Positions 1 through 9,299 are shown, counted from the first letter of the stretch. The stretch is 64,000 nt of DNA from Parvibaculum sp045863935 (GCF_045863935.1 NZ_BTVP01000003.1:62001-126000), one strand, 5' to 3'. Notes: generated from the letters alone by a model not told the origin. Numbers and translations: made by a program.

Positions 1-1
1 G

Positions 2-1000
2 CTTACGAACACGAAGCCGCGCGAGTATCTTCGCGGCATCAAGAATTACGGCGCGATCGTCGACGAACTCTCGCAACAAAATGGCGTGATCGCCGAGGCG
101 GCGCTGACCGGACAGGCGATCGTCCGCTATGCGAGCAAGGATGTCGGTGCGTCCATCGCGGGGATCGACCCCGAGAAGGAACGCTATCTCACGACTGTCG
201 AGCGCGACATGCGCGAAGGAAGCCTGATGCGGCTCAAGACCGCATCGCAGGGCATCGTGATCGGGCGCGGCATGTCCGTCAGGCTTGGGCTCGGCATGGA
301 CGATCTCGCGACGGTCGTTTCGCCGACCGGGCTCGTCCGGCGCATGAAGGTGGTCGGCATCTTCAGCACAGGCAATCTGCTGCTCGACGAGGGGCAGGTC
401 TATATGCTGATCAAGGACGCGCAGGTATTGCTCGACAAGCCGTTCATCGCCAACAGGGTCCGGATCAAGATCGGCGATCCGGACCAGGCGGAGACTTTCG
501 CGGCGCGCATCGAGAGCCGATGGGGGTACCGTTCGGAATCCTGGCAGGAAGTGAACCGCGACTTTCTCGGCCTTTTCGTGATCCGCAACACGATTACCTA
601 TTCGATCGTGGGCGCGATCATGGTGGTGGCGTCGTTCGGCATCTTCAACATCATCTCGACCATCGTGATGGAGAAGCGGCGCGATATCGCTATTCTCATG
701 TCGATGGGATTCCGGGCTTTCGATATCCAGGTGATCTTTCTTTTGCAGGGAGCGGTCGTCGGGATCGTCGGCATGTTGCTTGGCTGGTGCATCGGGCTCG
801 TGCTGCTGCAGATGCTTGCATCGATCGAATTCACCATTCCCGGCATGTCGGAAAAGCAGCATATCGTGCTCGACCGCAGCTTCTTCCAGTTTGTGATGGG
901 CGGGTTTTTCTCGCTGGTATCGGCGGTGGGGGCTGCGTGGTATCCGGCGCGGAAAGCATCGCAAGTTCGTCCCGTCGACATCATTCGGGGGGCGGCATGA
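2..1000 (+). CDS. ABC transporter permease, FtsX/LolC type (5' truncated)
   Basis: Reading frame is open from the left window edge, so the N-terminus lies outside. What remains is the second half of a periplasmic loop followed by three membrane segments near 600-680, 715-830 and 880-940, ending in the typical FtsX-family C-terminus (YPARKASQVRPVDIIRG). This is the membrane part of an exporter of the LolCE/MacB class, which takes lipoproteins or other envelope substrates out of the inner membrane. Its stop overlaps the start of the ATPase gene by four bases (ATGA), so the two form one operon. The substrate cannot be read from the sequence; LolC/E is the closest family guess. Confidence 0.85.
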   Translation, partial: LTNTKPREYLRGIKNYGAIVDELSQQNGVIAEAALTGQAIVRYASKDVGASIAGIDPEKERYLTTVERDMREGSLMRLKTASQGIVIGRGMSVRLGLGMDDLATVVSPTGLVRRMKVVGIFSTGNLLLDEGQVYMLIKDAQVLLDKPFIANRVRIKIGDPDQAETFAARIESRWGYRSESWQEVNRDFLGLFVIRNTITYSIVGAIMVVASFGIFNIISTIVMEKRRDIAILMSMGFRAFDIQVIFLLQGAVVGIVGMLLGWCIGLVLLQMLASIEFTIPGMSEKQHIVLDRSFFQFVMGGFFSLVSAVGAAWYPARKASQVRPVDIIRGAA

Positions 1001-1692
1001 GCGACGTTCATCCGCTGATCGAGGCGCGCGGCGTTTCCCGTATCCTGCAGGAGGCGGTGCCGGTCACGCTTGTCCGGGATATCGACATCAGCGTGGGCCG
1101 GGGCGAGTTCGTCAGCGTGACGGGGCCTTCCGGGTCGGGAAAGTCGTCGTTGCTCTACTTGCTAGGCCTTCTCGACGTGCCGACGTCTGGCAGCGTATTT
1201 CTCGACAGGCAGGATACGACCGGCCTCGATGCCGACGCGCTCGCGGCGATGAGACTTCGCAAGATCGGGTTCGTCTTTCAGTTCCATTTTCTGCTACCGG
1301 AATTCTCGGTGCTGCAGAACGTGATGCTGCCGATGCGGCGTCTTGGCAGCCAAACCGAAGCGGAGATGACGGAGCGCGGGCACAAGCTGCTTGAGGGGTT
1401 GGACATTGCCGACCAGGCGAAGAAGCGGCCGGACCAGCTTTCCGGCGGGCAGCGGCAGAGGGTCGCGATCGCGCGGGCGCTTGCAAACGACCCGGCACTC
1501 ATCCTTGCCGACGAGCCGACCGGCAATCTCGACAGCAAGAACAGCGAGATCGTGCAGGAGATTTTCGCGAAGCTGGTGCGCGAAGAGGGAAGGACGGTCG
1601 TTGCGGTGACGCACGAACCCGGTTTCGCGGAGGCGACCGACCGCAACATTCACCTTGTGGACGGACGCGTCGACCGCGATACGAGGCGTTAG
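997..1692 (+). CDS. ABC transporter ATP-binding protein, LolD/MacB type
   Basis: 231 residues, the usual length for LolD-like ATPases. Walker A GPSGSGKS at residues 43-50, signature LSGGQ at 148-152 and Walker B LILADE at 168-173 are intact. The start is set by the ATGA overlap with the permease stop. The frame stays open much further upstream inside the permease gene, but that extension has no ABC homology. It would energise the FtsX-type permease encoded just upstream. Its 3' end overlaps the convergent membrane-protein gene by four bases. Confidence 0.9.
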   Translation: MSDVHPLIEARGVSRILQEAVPVTLVRDIDISVGRGEFVSVTGPSGSGKSSLLYLLGLLDVPTSGSVFLDRQDTTGLDADALAAMRLRKIGFVFQFHFLLPEFSVLQNVMLPMRRLGSQTEAEMTERGHKLLEGLDIADQAKKRPDQLSGGQRQRVAIARALANDPALILADEPTGNLDSKNSEIVQEIFAKLVREEGRTVVAVTHEPGFAEATDRNIHLVDGRVDRDTRR

Positions 1693-2222
1693 CGGGGTGT
1701 CTCGATTGATTCAGCGGCAGTTGGTGGATTGATGCTTTTCAAAGAGTCTTGAGATGCTGCACTAAATAGCCACCAGATGGCCAATGCTGATCCGAGTATG
1801 AAACACACAAGGCTAAATCCTGTGCAAATATGGGTTGCCGTTCTGTAGCGCCAACCTTTGATGTTATGGCACCTGCTCTCCGCTCTCTTCGATGCTACCT
1901 CTTCTACTTTGTCGTTTGGGTCCTCGAAATTCGTGCCTTTTGCATCGGCGGCGTCCTCGGACCGACGAAGAGCTTTCAAGAAATGAAATTGGGATTTATA
2001 GGCAAGCTGCGTACCCAAGCCAAAAAGAAGTAGCCCGATCAGCCAACCGGCAAGGGCACTGCCAAGATAGAAATTGACTTCTCTTGCCGACGAGTTTCCA
2101 ACAAACGTCAGCGCGGCGATTGATGCACCGCCATTCAGAAGCAGAATGGCTCGCAGTGAAGCATGTTCGAAGGCGATCGTGGCTTTTAATAGTTCAATGT
2201 GCTGCTCGCCGCGATCAAACAT
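1689..2222 (-). CDS. hypothetical membrane protein, AT-richer than surroundings
   Basis: 177 residues with no family I recognise. A short N-terminal helix is followed by two hydrophobic segments (about residues 24-42 and 52-74), a charged cytoplasmic stretch rich in E, D, K and R (about 75-125), and one more membrane segment near 132-155. The tail is hydrophilic. Base composition is visibly lower in GC than the flanking genes, with A/T-ending codons common. It lies 18 bases downstream of the VWA gene on the same strand and converges with the ABC ATPase. The composition suggests recent acquisition. Coding status is supported by length, the open frame and plausible membrane topology. Confidence 0.6.
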   Translation of the reverse strand: MFDRGEQHIELLKATIAFEHASLRAILLLNGGASIAALTFVGNSSAREVNFYLGSALAGWLIGLLLFGLGTQLAYKSQFHFLKALRRSEDAADAKGTNFEDPNDKVEEVASKRAESRCHNIKGWRYRTATHICTGFSLVCFILGSALAIWWLFSAASQDSLKSINPPTAAESIETPR

Positions 2223-2240
2223 GCTTGCCTCTGTGTTTGG

Positions 2241-3416
2241 CTATCGGCTCAGTTCGCGCATCGCGTGGTCGAGGCCTTCAAGCGTCAGCGGGAACATGCG
2301 CTCGCCCATGATCTGCTTGATGATCTGGAGCGAGGGCGTGTACTCCCAGTGCCGCTCGGGGATCGGATTGATCCAGATGCAGCTTTCGTAGATATGATTG
2401 ACGCGCTCGAGCCAGATACCGCCCGGCTCTTCGTTCCAATGCTCGACGGAGCCGCCGGCATAGGTGATTTCATAGGGCGACATGGTGGCGTCGCCGACGA
2501 AAATCACTTTGTAATCAGAGGGATACTTGTGAAGCACGTCCCAGGTGGCGAGCTTCTCCGTGTGGCGGCGGCGATTGTCCTTCCAGAGGCCTTCATAAAG
2601 GCAGTTGTGGAAGTAGAAATATTCGAGGTTCTTGAATTCGGTGCGCGCGGCTGAGAAAAGTTCTTCGCAGAGCTTGATGTGGCTATCCATCGAGCCGCCG
2701 ATATCGAAGAAAATCAAGACGTTGATCTTGTTGCGGCGCTCGGGACGCATGATCAGGTCGAGATAGCCCTGATGCGCGGTCGCCTTGATGGTGCCGTCGA
2801 GATCGAGCTCCGTCGGTGCGCCTTCGCGCGCGAAACGGCGCAGGCGGCGGAGCGCCACCTTGATGTTGCGGGTGCCGAGCTCGATCTGGTCGTCGAGGTT
2901 CTTGTATTCGCGCTTGTCCCAGACCTTCACGGCCTTGCCGTGGCGGCCTTCCTTCTGACCGATGCGGACGCCTTCCGGGTTGTAACCATTTGCACCGAAA
3001 GGAGAAGTTCCGCCCGTGCCGATCCATTTGTTGCCGCCTTCGTGGCGTTCCTTCTGTTCATCGAGGCGCTTTTGCAGCTCCTCCATGATCTTTTCCCAAC
3101 CGCCCAGGGCCTCGATCTGTGCCTTCTCTTCCTCGGTCAGGAATTTCTCGGTGAGGGCGCGGAGCCATTCTTCCGGGATCCGGGCGATGCCGCCTTCGCC
3201 CACTTGTTCCAGGCCTTTGAAAACATGAGAGAAAACGAGATCGAACTTGTCGAGGTTGCGCTCGTCCTTCACCAGGGCGGAGCGCGAGAGGTAGTAGAAG
3301 TCCTCGACCCTGCGGTCGATCACGTCCGCATCCATGGCCTCCAGCAGCGTGAGATATTCACGCAAGCTGACGGGAACATTGGCTTTTTTGAGTTCATGGA
3401 AGAAATGGACGAACAT
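2241..3416 (-). CDS. VWA domain protein, CoxE-like
   Basis: 391 residues from the ATG at 3416; the frame continues upstream but only with low-complexity translation, so this start is preferred. The N-terminal half is helical and charged. The C-terminal half is a von Willebrand A domain whose MIDAS-like motif reads DIGGSM at 238-243 instead of the classical DxSxS. CoxE-like proteins work with MoxR AAA+ ATPases in metalloenzyme maturation or complex remodelling. The likely MoxR partner is at 8454-9299 on the same strand, about 5 kb away, with an unrelated gene cassette between them. Confidence 0.85.
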   Translation of the reverse strand: MFVHFFHELKKANVPVSLREYLTLLEAMDADVIDRRVEDFYYLSRSALVKDERNLDKFDLVFSHVFKGLEQVGEGGIARIPEEWLRALTEKFLTEEEKAQIEALGGWEKIMEELQKRLDEQKERHEGGNKWIGTGGTSPFGANGYNPEGVRIGQKEGRHGKAVKVWDKREYKNLDDQIELGTRNIKVALRRLRRFAREGAPTELDLDGTIKATAHQGYLDLIMRPERRNKINVLIFFDIGGSMDSHIKLCEELFSAARTEFKNLEYFYFHNCLYEGLWKDNRRRHTEKLATWDVLHKYPSDYKVIFVGDATMSPYEITYAGGSVEHWNEEPGGIWLERVNHIYESCIWINPIPERHWEYTPSLQIIKQIMGERMFPLTLEGLDHAMRELSR

Positions 3417-3836
3417 GGGCGTTCCCGAATTCTGAATGGCGTTTGCGCGCAGTCTAGGGCCTATGGCGCCGGGTTTGAAGGGGCGCGCGTGTTCATTTAT
3501 GGACCGGGGATATCCATGAATTTTCCCGTAAATGCCGGGACTTAGCGGCCCGCAAGGGGCGCGGCGGCGCGGAGCATCGTGACGGTGGGGGCGGGGATAT
3601 GTCCCGGCCGGCCAAGTCCTTGATGCCGTTCGCGGATTCGACGTTTGCGGGATAAGCCGCACCCGAGTGTCACACGAATGTCATCGAAACGTCACGAACG
3701 GGGATTCGTATAGATCAGCATACGGAGTATATTTAGTTATCCCCGGTGAGGATTTCCCCCCACCCGGATTGCGTTCCGCAATCCGGCCTCCCCGCGAGGG
3801 GGAGGCGAAGAAAAAGGGGGAGGGTGGGCCACAGAC
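3417..3836. other. intergenic region with two adjacent hairpins
   Basis: 420 bases without a convincing gene. Positions 3417-3660 precede the VWA gene and should carry its promoter. The stretch 3660-3740 is AT-richer. Two perfect or near-perfect inverted repeats lie side by side at 3764-3786 (CCGGATTGCG arms, 3-base loop) and 3786-3806 (GCCTCCCC arms), followed by an A/G-rich run to about 3820. They follow the stop of the SDR gene on the minus strand and could end its transcript, or be a dispersed palindromic repeat. Confidence 0.5.
3764..3806. repeat. two adjacent hairpins downstream of the cassette
   Basis: CCGGATTGCG / CGCAATCCGG with a 3-base loop, then GCCTCCCC / GGGGAGGC with a short loop. 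See 8391-8433 for the similar pair. Confidence 0.6.
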
Positions 3837-4658
3837 TTATGCCCGGTTTTGGGGGATCTGCTTTTGGGCGGCGGGCTCGCGGGCGGTGAAGGCGGTCAGC
3901 TGTTTCACGAGGCCGTTGTCGACGGCGCGGGGCAGGAACTGCTGCACGAAGATGAAGAGGCGCTCGGCCCCTGCGGGATAAATCGTCCGCTTGCCCTTGA
4001 CGGCGCCGCGCCAGATGCGCCGCGCGACCTTCTCCGGTGCATCGAGCTTCATGGCGAAGGGCTCAACCAGTGCGTCGAACTCCTGCGCGGCGGGGGTGCG
4101 GACCGCACGGGGTGCGGCATAGGTGACGCCGATCCCTTCGGGCTGCAATTCGCGACGGAGCGCGTCCGACAGGCCGCGAAGGCCGAACTTCGTTGCCGAG
4201 TAGACGGCGAAGAGCGGGAAGGCGATGTCGCCGAACATCGAACCGACATTGACGATACGCGGGGTCTTCGAGCGGCGGAGCATGGGCAGGAGGTCACGCG
4301 CGAGGAAGAGCGGGGCGGCGAGGTTCGTTGCGACCATCGCTTCGACCGAGCGGTCGTCCATGGCGGAAAGGGGGCCGGTGTGGACGACACCCGCATTGTT
4401 GATGAGCATGTCGACGCGGCCACCCGCCTGCATGCAGGCTTCGCGAAGGAGACGGCGGCCGTCCGGCGTGGTCACGTCGGCCTGCACGAGGATGGGCGGC
4501 AACGCGGCGCGGAGCGCATCGGCGACGCCGGCAAGCGGCTCAGCGCGGCGGCCCGCGAGGACGAGCTGCGCACCGCTCTTTGCGGCTTCGCGCGCCAGCG
4601 CCGCGCCGATGCCCGACCCCGCGCCCGTTATGACGACGACTTGCGCATCACGCTGCAT
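3837..4658 (-). CDS. short-chain dehydrogenase/reductase in the hemolysin-ligase cassette
   Basis: 273 residues. NAD(P)-binding motif TGAGSGIG at 11-18, NNAG at 87-90, catalytic Ser140, Tyr153 and Lys157 (YSATK). The ATG at 4658 is chosen because a GAGG Shine-Dalgarno lies ten bases upstream; an ATG nine bases earlier has the same motif too close. The start overlaps the end of the TenA-like gene by 11 bases, so translation is probably coupled. It is the last gene of the cassette and would oxidise or reduce an alcohol/ketone in whatever the ligase and oxidase make. Substrate unknown. Confidence 0.88.
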   Translation of the reverse strand: MQRDAQVVVITGAGSGIGAALAREAAKSGAQLVLAGRRAEPLAGVADALRAALPPILVQADVTTPDGRRLLREACMQAGGRVDMLINNAGVVHTGPLSAMDDRSVEAMVATNLAAPLFLARDLLPMLRRSKTPRIVNVGSMFGDIAFPLFAVYSATKFGLRGLSDALRRELQPEGIGVTYAAPRAVRTPAAQEFDALVEPFAMKLDAPEKVARRIWRGAVKGKRTIYPAGAERLFIFVQQFLPRAVDNGLVKQLTAFTAREPAAQKQIPQNRA

Positions 4659-5334
4659 TTTGTTCATTCCTCTTTTCAGCGTCGCGGGCGAGCTTCGCGA
4701 ACATCTCGCCCCAGAGCGCATAGACCATGTTTGCCGTGTCGATGATCGCGCGGCGGTTCTCTTCGCCCTCGACGGTGTTGACGAGGTTCTGGAAGAAGAC
4801 GATGTGCTCCCTGTCGAGGGTGCCGTGCGAGGTCAGATAGGAAAAGCCCTTCTGCTCGCCGATCATGCCGAGGCGCTTGCGCACGGCGTCGGCGCCTGCC
4901 GAGGCGATGTCGACCGACGTGCCCTCGAGGACGAGAACCATGCCGAGCATGGAATAGGGGTTGAGAAATCCGACGGCGTAGTAAACCCACGACACCATGG
5001 CGCGAACCGGCCAGTCACCGTCGCCGCGCCTCACCGCTTCGGCATCGCCGCCGATATGGGCGATGTCGTCGAGAATCCATTCCTCGTGGCCCTGTTCCTC
5101 ATCGAGATATTCGAGAAGCGCCTTGCGGTAGGCCGTGTCTTCCTTCGGGCAATGCGCGAGCGTATGCGCGAGCAAGGGGCAGGTGTGCCGGACGTGGTGA
5201 TAGGCTTCGGTCAGATAGGCGATGTAGAGATCGCGGTCGACGCCGTTCTGCGCGGCTTCGAGCACGATAGGGATGGAGAAAAACGCGTCGCGGGCGGCCT
5301 GTGTCTCCGCGATCAAACGGTCGTAGAAACTCAT
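4648..5334 (-). CDS. TenA/heme-oxygenase-fold protein, probable diiron oxidase
   Basis: 228 residues, all helical, matching the TenA/PqqC/CADD superfamily. The residues that bind iron in heme-oxygenase-like diiron oxidases (UndA, SznF, CADD) can be placed: a candidate Glu43, E80-x2-H83, Glu137, and H170-x3-D174-x2-H177. The TenA thiaminase active-site cysteine pattern was not recognised. The start overlaps the ligase stop by four bases (ATGA). Its place between an acyl/aryl ligase and an SDR suggests it oxidises an activated or transferred acid (desaturation, C-C or N oxygenation). That role is inference; the fold and ligand set are seen. Confidence 0.75.
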   Translation of the reverse strand: MSFYDRLIAETQAARDAFFSIPIVLEAAQNGVDRDLYIAYLTEAYHHVRHTCPLLAHTLAHCPKEDTAYRKALLEYLDEEQGHEEWILDDIAHIGGDAEAVRRGDGDWPVRAMVSWVYYAVGFLNPYSMLGMVLVLEGTSVDIASAGADAVRKRLGMIGEQKGFSYLTSHGTLDREHIVFFQNLVNTVEGEENRRAIIDTANMVYALWGEMFAKLARDAEKRNEQNAA

Positions 5335-6821
5335 AAGGAAACCTCTTCCGGCACGGGCGCCGTTTTGCTGCGCGATTGCGCATCCGCCGTGCGCAGCCAG
5401 GCTTCGACCGCCTTGCGCCGCACGCGGCCATTGGGGCTTGTGAGACCGAGCGACTGCATTTCGTCGCCGGTCATCGCGACGTAACTGCGGGGCAGGGCGT
5501 AGTCGGGGAGCCCATCACAGATATTGTGAAGCGCGGTCAGCACCTCGCCGGGGCGGGCGGTGGTGAAGAAATCTCCGGCGAAGGCGCCCGGCACGACCAG
5601 CACTGTCGGATAGGACCTGCCATGACCGGCAAGCGTCGCGCGCAGGATGCGCGGATCGCCCTGTAACTGCGCCTCGATCCACTCCGGCTGCACGTTGCGC
5701 CCGAAGCCGGTGACGATCATCGCGTCCTTGCGTCCCTCGATGACGAGGTTGCCGGCATCGTCGAAATAGCCGAGATCGCCGGTGCGCCAGGGGCCGTCGA
5801 GATCCGGCTGGCCGACATAACCCGTCATGACGCTTGGGCCTTCGACCACGATCTCGCCACCCGAGATGGTGACGGTGAGACCGTCGAGCGGTTTTCCGAC
5901 CGTGCCCGGCGTGGCGGCACCCGGACGGTTGACGGCGACGACGGAGCCACATTCGGAGAGGCCATAGCCTTCGAGGCAGGGGATGCCGAGATCCGTTGCC
6001 GCGTTCAGGACCTGCGGTGGCACCGGGGCGCCGCCGGCCGCGACGACACGTAGCGAGGCAGGCGCCCGCTCGCCGGAAAGGATGAGCGAGCCGACCCATG
6101 CGCGCAGAAGCTCGGGCACGAGAACGGTGACGGAAGGCCGCACCTCCTCGAAGGCGAGGCGGATCGCATCGAGATTGCCGCCCGCGCACTGCGCGGCGAC
6201 GTCCTTGCGGATGGTCGAGACGCCGCCGACCATGAGGGGCACATGGATGCCGCAGAGTTCCTCGAGGAGAAGCGGGAAGGGGAGAACCGAGAGATAGCTG
6301 TCGCTCTCCGTGGCGGAGATCGCCTTCGCGAGGCCGCGCGAGACATGATCGAGCTGTGCTTCGCCGAGACGCACGCCCTTGGGCTGGCCGGTGGAGCCCG
6401 AGGTATAGATCACACGTTCGCCGGAGACGGCGGCATCGAGGCTTTGCACGCCGCTCTCGGCTTTCGGCACCGGCTGAACGTAGCCGAAGCGGGCGGCGCG
6501 GTCTTTCATGGAGGGGCTTGCGAGGATCAGGCCGATGCCGGCGTCCCGAACGACGTGGGACAATTGATCGTCCGAAAAGAAGGGCGGCAGAGGGACGAAG
6601 CGCCTGCCCGAAGCGGTTGCCGCGAGATCGGCGACGACCCAGTCAATGCCGTTTTCCGCCATGAGGCCGACAGGCGCGTTGTCGCGGGCCAGAATTTCCA
6701 TCGCACCCGCGACGCGGCGGGCGAGACCGGCATAGCTCAACTCGCCTTCATCGTCGCGAAAAGCGATACGATCCGGCCAGTCATTCGCGCCTTTTTTCAG
6801 AGCGGCGATCACCTCAGCCAT
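5331..6821 (-). CDS. AMP-forming acyl/aryl ligase (ANL superfamily)
   Basis: 496 residues, near the normal 500-550. The P-loop-like motif YTSGSTGQPKGV lies at 139-150, GYGLSE at 285-290 and RTGDLG at 346-351, with the hinge region at 361-377. The C-terminal A10 motif reads NGRVRR at 464-469, so the position of the usual catalytic lysine is arginine. It should adenylate a carboxylic acid for transfer to CoA or another acceptor, but the Lys-to-Arg change may alter the adenylation half-reaction. It overlaps the hemolysin-family gene upstream by eight bases and the TenA-like gene downstream by four, giving a tightly coupled operon. Confidence 0.85.
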   Translation of the reverse strand: MAEVIAALKKGANDWPDRIAFRDDEGELSYAGLARRVAGAMEILARDNAPVGLMAENGIDWVVADLAATASGRRFVPLPPFFSDDQLSHVVRDAGIGLILASPSMKDRAARFGYVQPVPKAESGVQSLDAAVSGERVIYTSGSTGQPKGVRLGEAQLDHVSRGLAKAISATESDSYLSVLPFPLLLEELCGIHVPLMVGGVSTIRKDVAAQCAGGNLDAIRLAFEEVRPSVTVLVPELLRAWVGSLILSGERAPASLRVVAAGGAPVPPQVLNAATDLGIPCLEGYGLSECGSVVAVNRPGAATPGTVGKPLDGLTVTISGGEIVVEGPSVMTGYVGQPDLDGPWRTGDLGYFDDAGNLVIEGRKDAMIVTGFGRNVQPEWIEAQLQGDPRILRATLAGHGRSYPTVLVVPGAFAGDFFTTARPGEVLTALHNICDGLPDYALPRSYVAMTGDEMQSLGLTSPNGRVRRKAVEAWLRTADAQSRSKTAPVPEEVSL

Positions 6822-7413
6822 TCAATGCGGTCTCCCGGTTCGATGGGCGCGCCGTTCGGGTGCGCGGAAGAAGACAGGTTGCTGGCGCTGCCGGGTTCGG
6901 CATGAGGCAGACCCAGGGGTCCTGTTCGTAATAGCTGCCCCAGCTTTCGGGGCTGCCGATGCGTTCCGGCGCGGCGGCGAGGACCGGCACGAAGGGAATG
7001 CCGAGCCGCGTGAAGAGCTTGCGGAGCGGCGCCGTCGCCGTGAAGACGCCGCAGCGGAGGCCACGCTCCCGCCCGTGACGCAACATGGCGGACATGAGCG
7101 GGAAGAGCGCGAAGGGCGAGGCGCTGACCAGCGTCGTCACTTCGAGAAACTCGTCGCGCGCGTACGGCTTGCCGAGGGTGGCGAAAGCCTGCATTTCAAG
7201 CGGCGCATCGAGATAGGCCTCCGAGAAGAAACCGTCCCCGCGAAGGCGAATCCCGGCGGCCGCGAGCGGCGCGCCGTCCGCTCCCGCGATGGCGAAGAGG
7301 GTCGCCGGCAAGCTCCCGACCTTCGCTCCATATTTCCGGGCGTAACCCGCCCTGATGAAATCCTCGACGGCCGGCCGCACCGTCGCAGTGGAATCGACAA
7401 GCATCACCTGCAC
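6814..7413 (-). CDS. thermostable hemolysin family protein (GNAT-like)
   Basis: 199 residues from a GTG at 7413 with GAGGG five bases upstream; an ATG nine bases later is possible. It matches the T_hemolysin family named after Vibrio delta-VPH: YGA at 28-30, EAYLD at 66-70, FTATAPLRKLFTRLGI at 124-139 and WGSYYEQDPWV at 158-168. There is no signal peptide or membrane segment, and the pattern resembles an acyltransferase fold of the GNAT/LuxI kind more than a pore-former. Its fixed place before an acid-activating ligase suggests an acyl-transfer role. The family name reflects one old activity report and should not be read as function. Confidence 0.8.
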   Translation of the reverse strand: MQVMLVDSTATVRPAVEDFIRAGYARKYGAKVGSLPATLFAIAGADGAPLAAAGIRLRGDGFFSEAYLDAPLEMQAFATLGKPYARDEFLEVTTLVSASPFALFPLMSAMLRHGRERGLRCGVFTATAPLRKLFTRLGIPFVPVLAAAPERIGSPESWGSYYEQDPWVCLMPNPAAPATCLLPRTRTARPSNRETALNG

Positions 7414-7491
7414 GTCTGCCCTCGGGTGGTCTGCGCCGGCGGAGAGGGGCGGGCGCGGCTACGCGAACAAAGAATGGGGGCAAAGTCCCGC

Positions 7492-8148
7492 TTACTTGAG
7501 GACGTAGCTGATCTCGGAACCGTCGGAGCCGGCGAACTTTACCTGCACGAGGACACCCGCGGCGTCGTACCAGAGCTCGCGTTCGAGCTTGCCGGTGACG
7601 GAGTAGTGTGTGGCGGTGACGGGCTCGCCGTTCACCTCGACCGTCTCGGGGCCGACTTCGCGCACCGTCACATCCATGCTGGAGCCGTCCAGCGTGTTGA
7701 GGAGGGCGTTCTGCTTGACGAGGTCTTCGTTCCAGAGGCTCGCGGGGATGACGTCCGGGTTCTCGTCGCCCTGACGGGCATCGCCATTCACGACCAGCTT
7801 GCCGTCCGCCGCATTCACGGCGAGGCGATGCGGCGTGCCGTCGTCATTCGTCTTCGACTCGAGCGAGACGAGCTGGCCGTCGCGCCAGGTTTCGTGGCCT
7901 TCATGTTCGAAGCGGTAGACGGCAATGCCGAGCATCTTCACGGCGATATCGGTGTCGATGTCGACTTTCAGCTCGTCGCCCTCGCGAGCAAATTCGAGAC
8001 GGTGCGTGCCGATCTCGTCGCCGCCGCGCAGAACGGTGAAATCAAGCTTGCCGCTTTCGGGAACGGCGGCATTCGCGAGGCTTGCGGCGGAAAGGAAAAG
8101 GGCGGAGGCGGCGATGGCCGCGGAAAGGGTTTTCTTGTTCATACGCAT
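7492..8148 (-). CDS. exported DUF6134 family protein
   Basis: 218 residues. ATG 8148 is chosen because AGGAG sits seven bases upstream; a TTG six bases earlier is too close to it. The N-terminus is a clear Sec signal peptide ending near ANA (about residue 27). The mature part is all beta-like with repeated charged strands, as in DUF6134, a family whose function I do not know. It is the first gene of the cassette, 78 bases upstream of the hemolysin-family gene. A periplasmic lipid- or product-binding role is only a guess. Confidence 0.75.
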   Translation of the reverse strand: MRMNKKTLSAAIAASALFLSAASLANAAVPESGKLDFTVLRGGDEIGTHRLEFAREGDELKVDIDTDIAVKMLGIAVYRFEHEGHETWRDGQLVSLESKTNDDGTPHRLAVNAADGKLVVNGDARQGDENPDVIPASLWNEDLVKQNALLNTLDGSSMDVTVREVGPETVEVNGEPVTATHYSVTGKLERELWYDAAGVLVQVKFAGSDGSEISYVLK

Positions 8149-8330
8149 ACGCAAACTCCTGTGCGGGACTTGCCGGTTCGGGATTGCGCATGAAAAAAAG
8201 CCTCTTCCGCTTACAGCATCCTTACGGAGGGGAGGTGCGGCGGGATGTCACGGAAAATTCATCCGGGGGGATAGCCGCGAGGCCCATGGATTCCGGCTTC
8301 CGCCGGAATGACACTTTGTTTTTAGGCATT

Positions 8331-8356
8331 AAAAAACCCGCGCGGTGAGGCGCGGG
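8331..8356 (-). terminator. Rho-independent terminator of moxR
   Basis: On the minus strand a CCCGCG...CGCGGG hairpin with an eight-base loop is followed by six T. It lies about 100 bases past the moxR stop and separates moxR from the cassette. Confidence 0.75.
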
Positions 8357-8390
8357 CTCTGATGGTTTGGGCTTGTGGCTACCCCCGCCC

Positions 8391-8433
8391 CGAAAAATCC
8401 CGAAGGATTTTTCGACCCTCCCCAAGGGGAGGG
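8391..8433. repeat. two adjacent hairpins upstream of the cassette
   Basis: CGAAAAATCC / GGATTTTTCG (8391-8414, 4-base loop) is followed at once by CCCTCCCC / GGGGAGGG (8416-8433, 2-base loop). Architecture and the CCTCCCC arm match the pair at 3764-3806 downstream of the cassette. Confidence 0.6.
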
Positions 8434-8453
8434 TGGGAAAGGGAGTTTGTCGT

Positions 8454-9299
<846 letters not shown>

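Larger units (their letters stand above)
8149..8453. other. intergenic region between moxR and the DUF6134 gene
   Basis: 305 bases without a gene. It contains a short palindrome typical of dispersed repeats (GGATTCCGG / CCGGAATGA, 8288-8312), the moxR terminator (8331-8356), and two adjacent hairpins at 8391-8414 and 8416-8433 that resemble the pair at 3764-3806 on the other side of the five-gene cassette. The promoter of the cassette should lie between about 8160 and 8290. Confidence 0.5.

Noticed and set aside
6814..7413. Taking the 'thermostable hemolysin' gene as a cytolysin
   Set aside because: No signal peptide, membrane segment or toxin context; enzyme-like motifs and neighbours point elsewhere.
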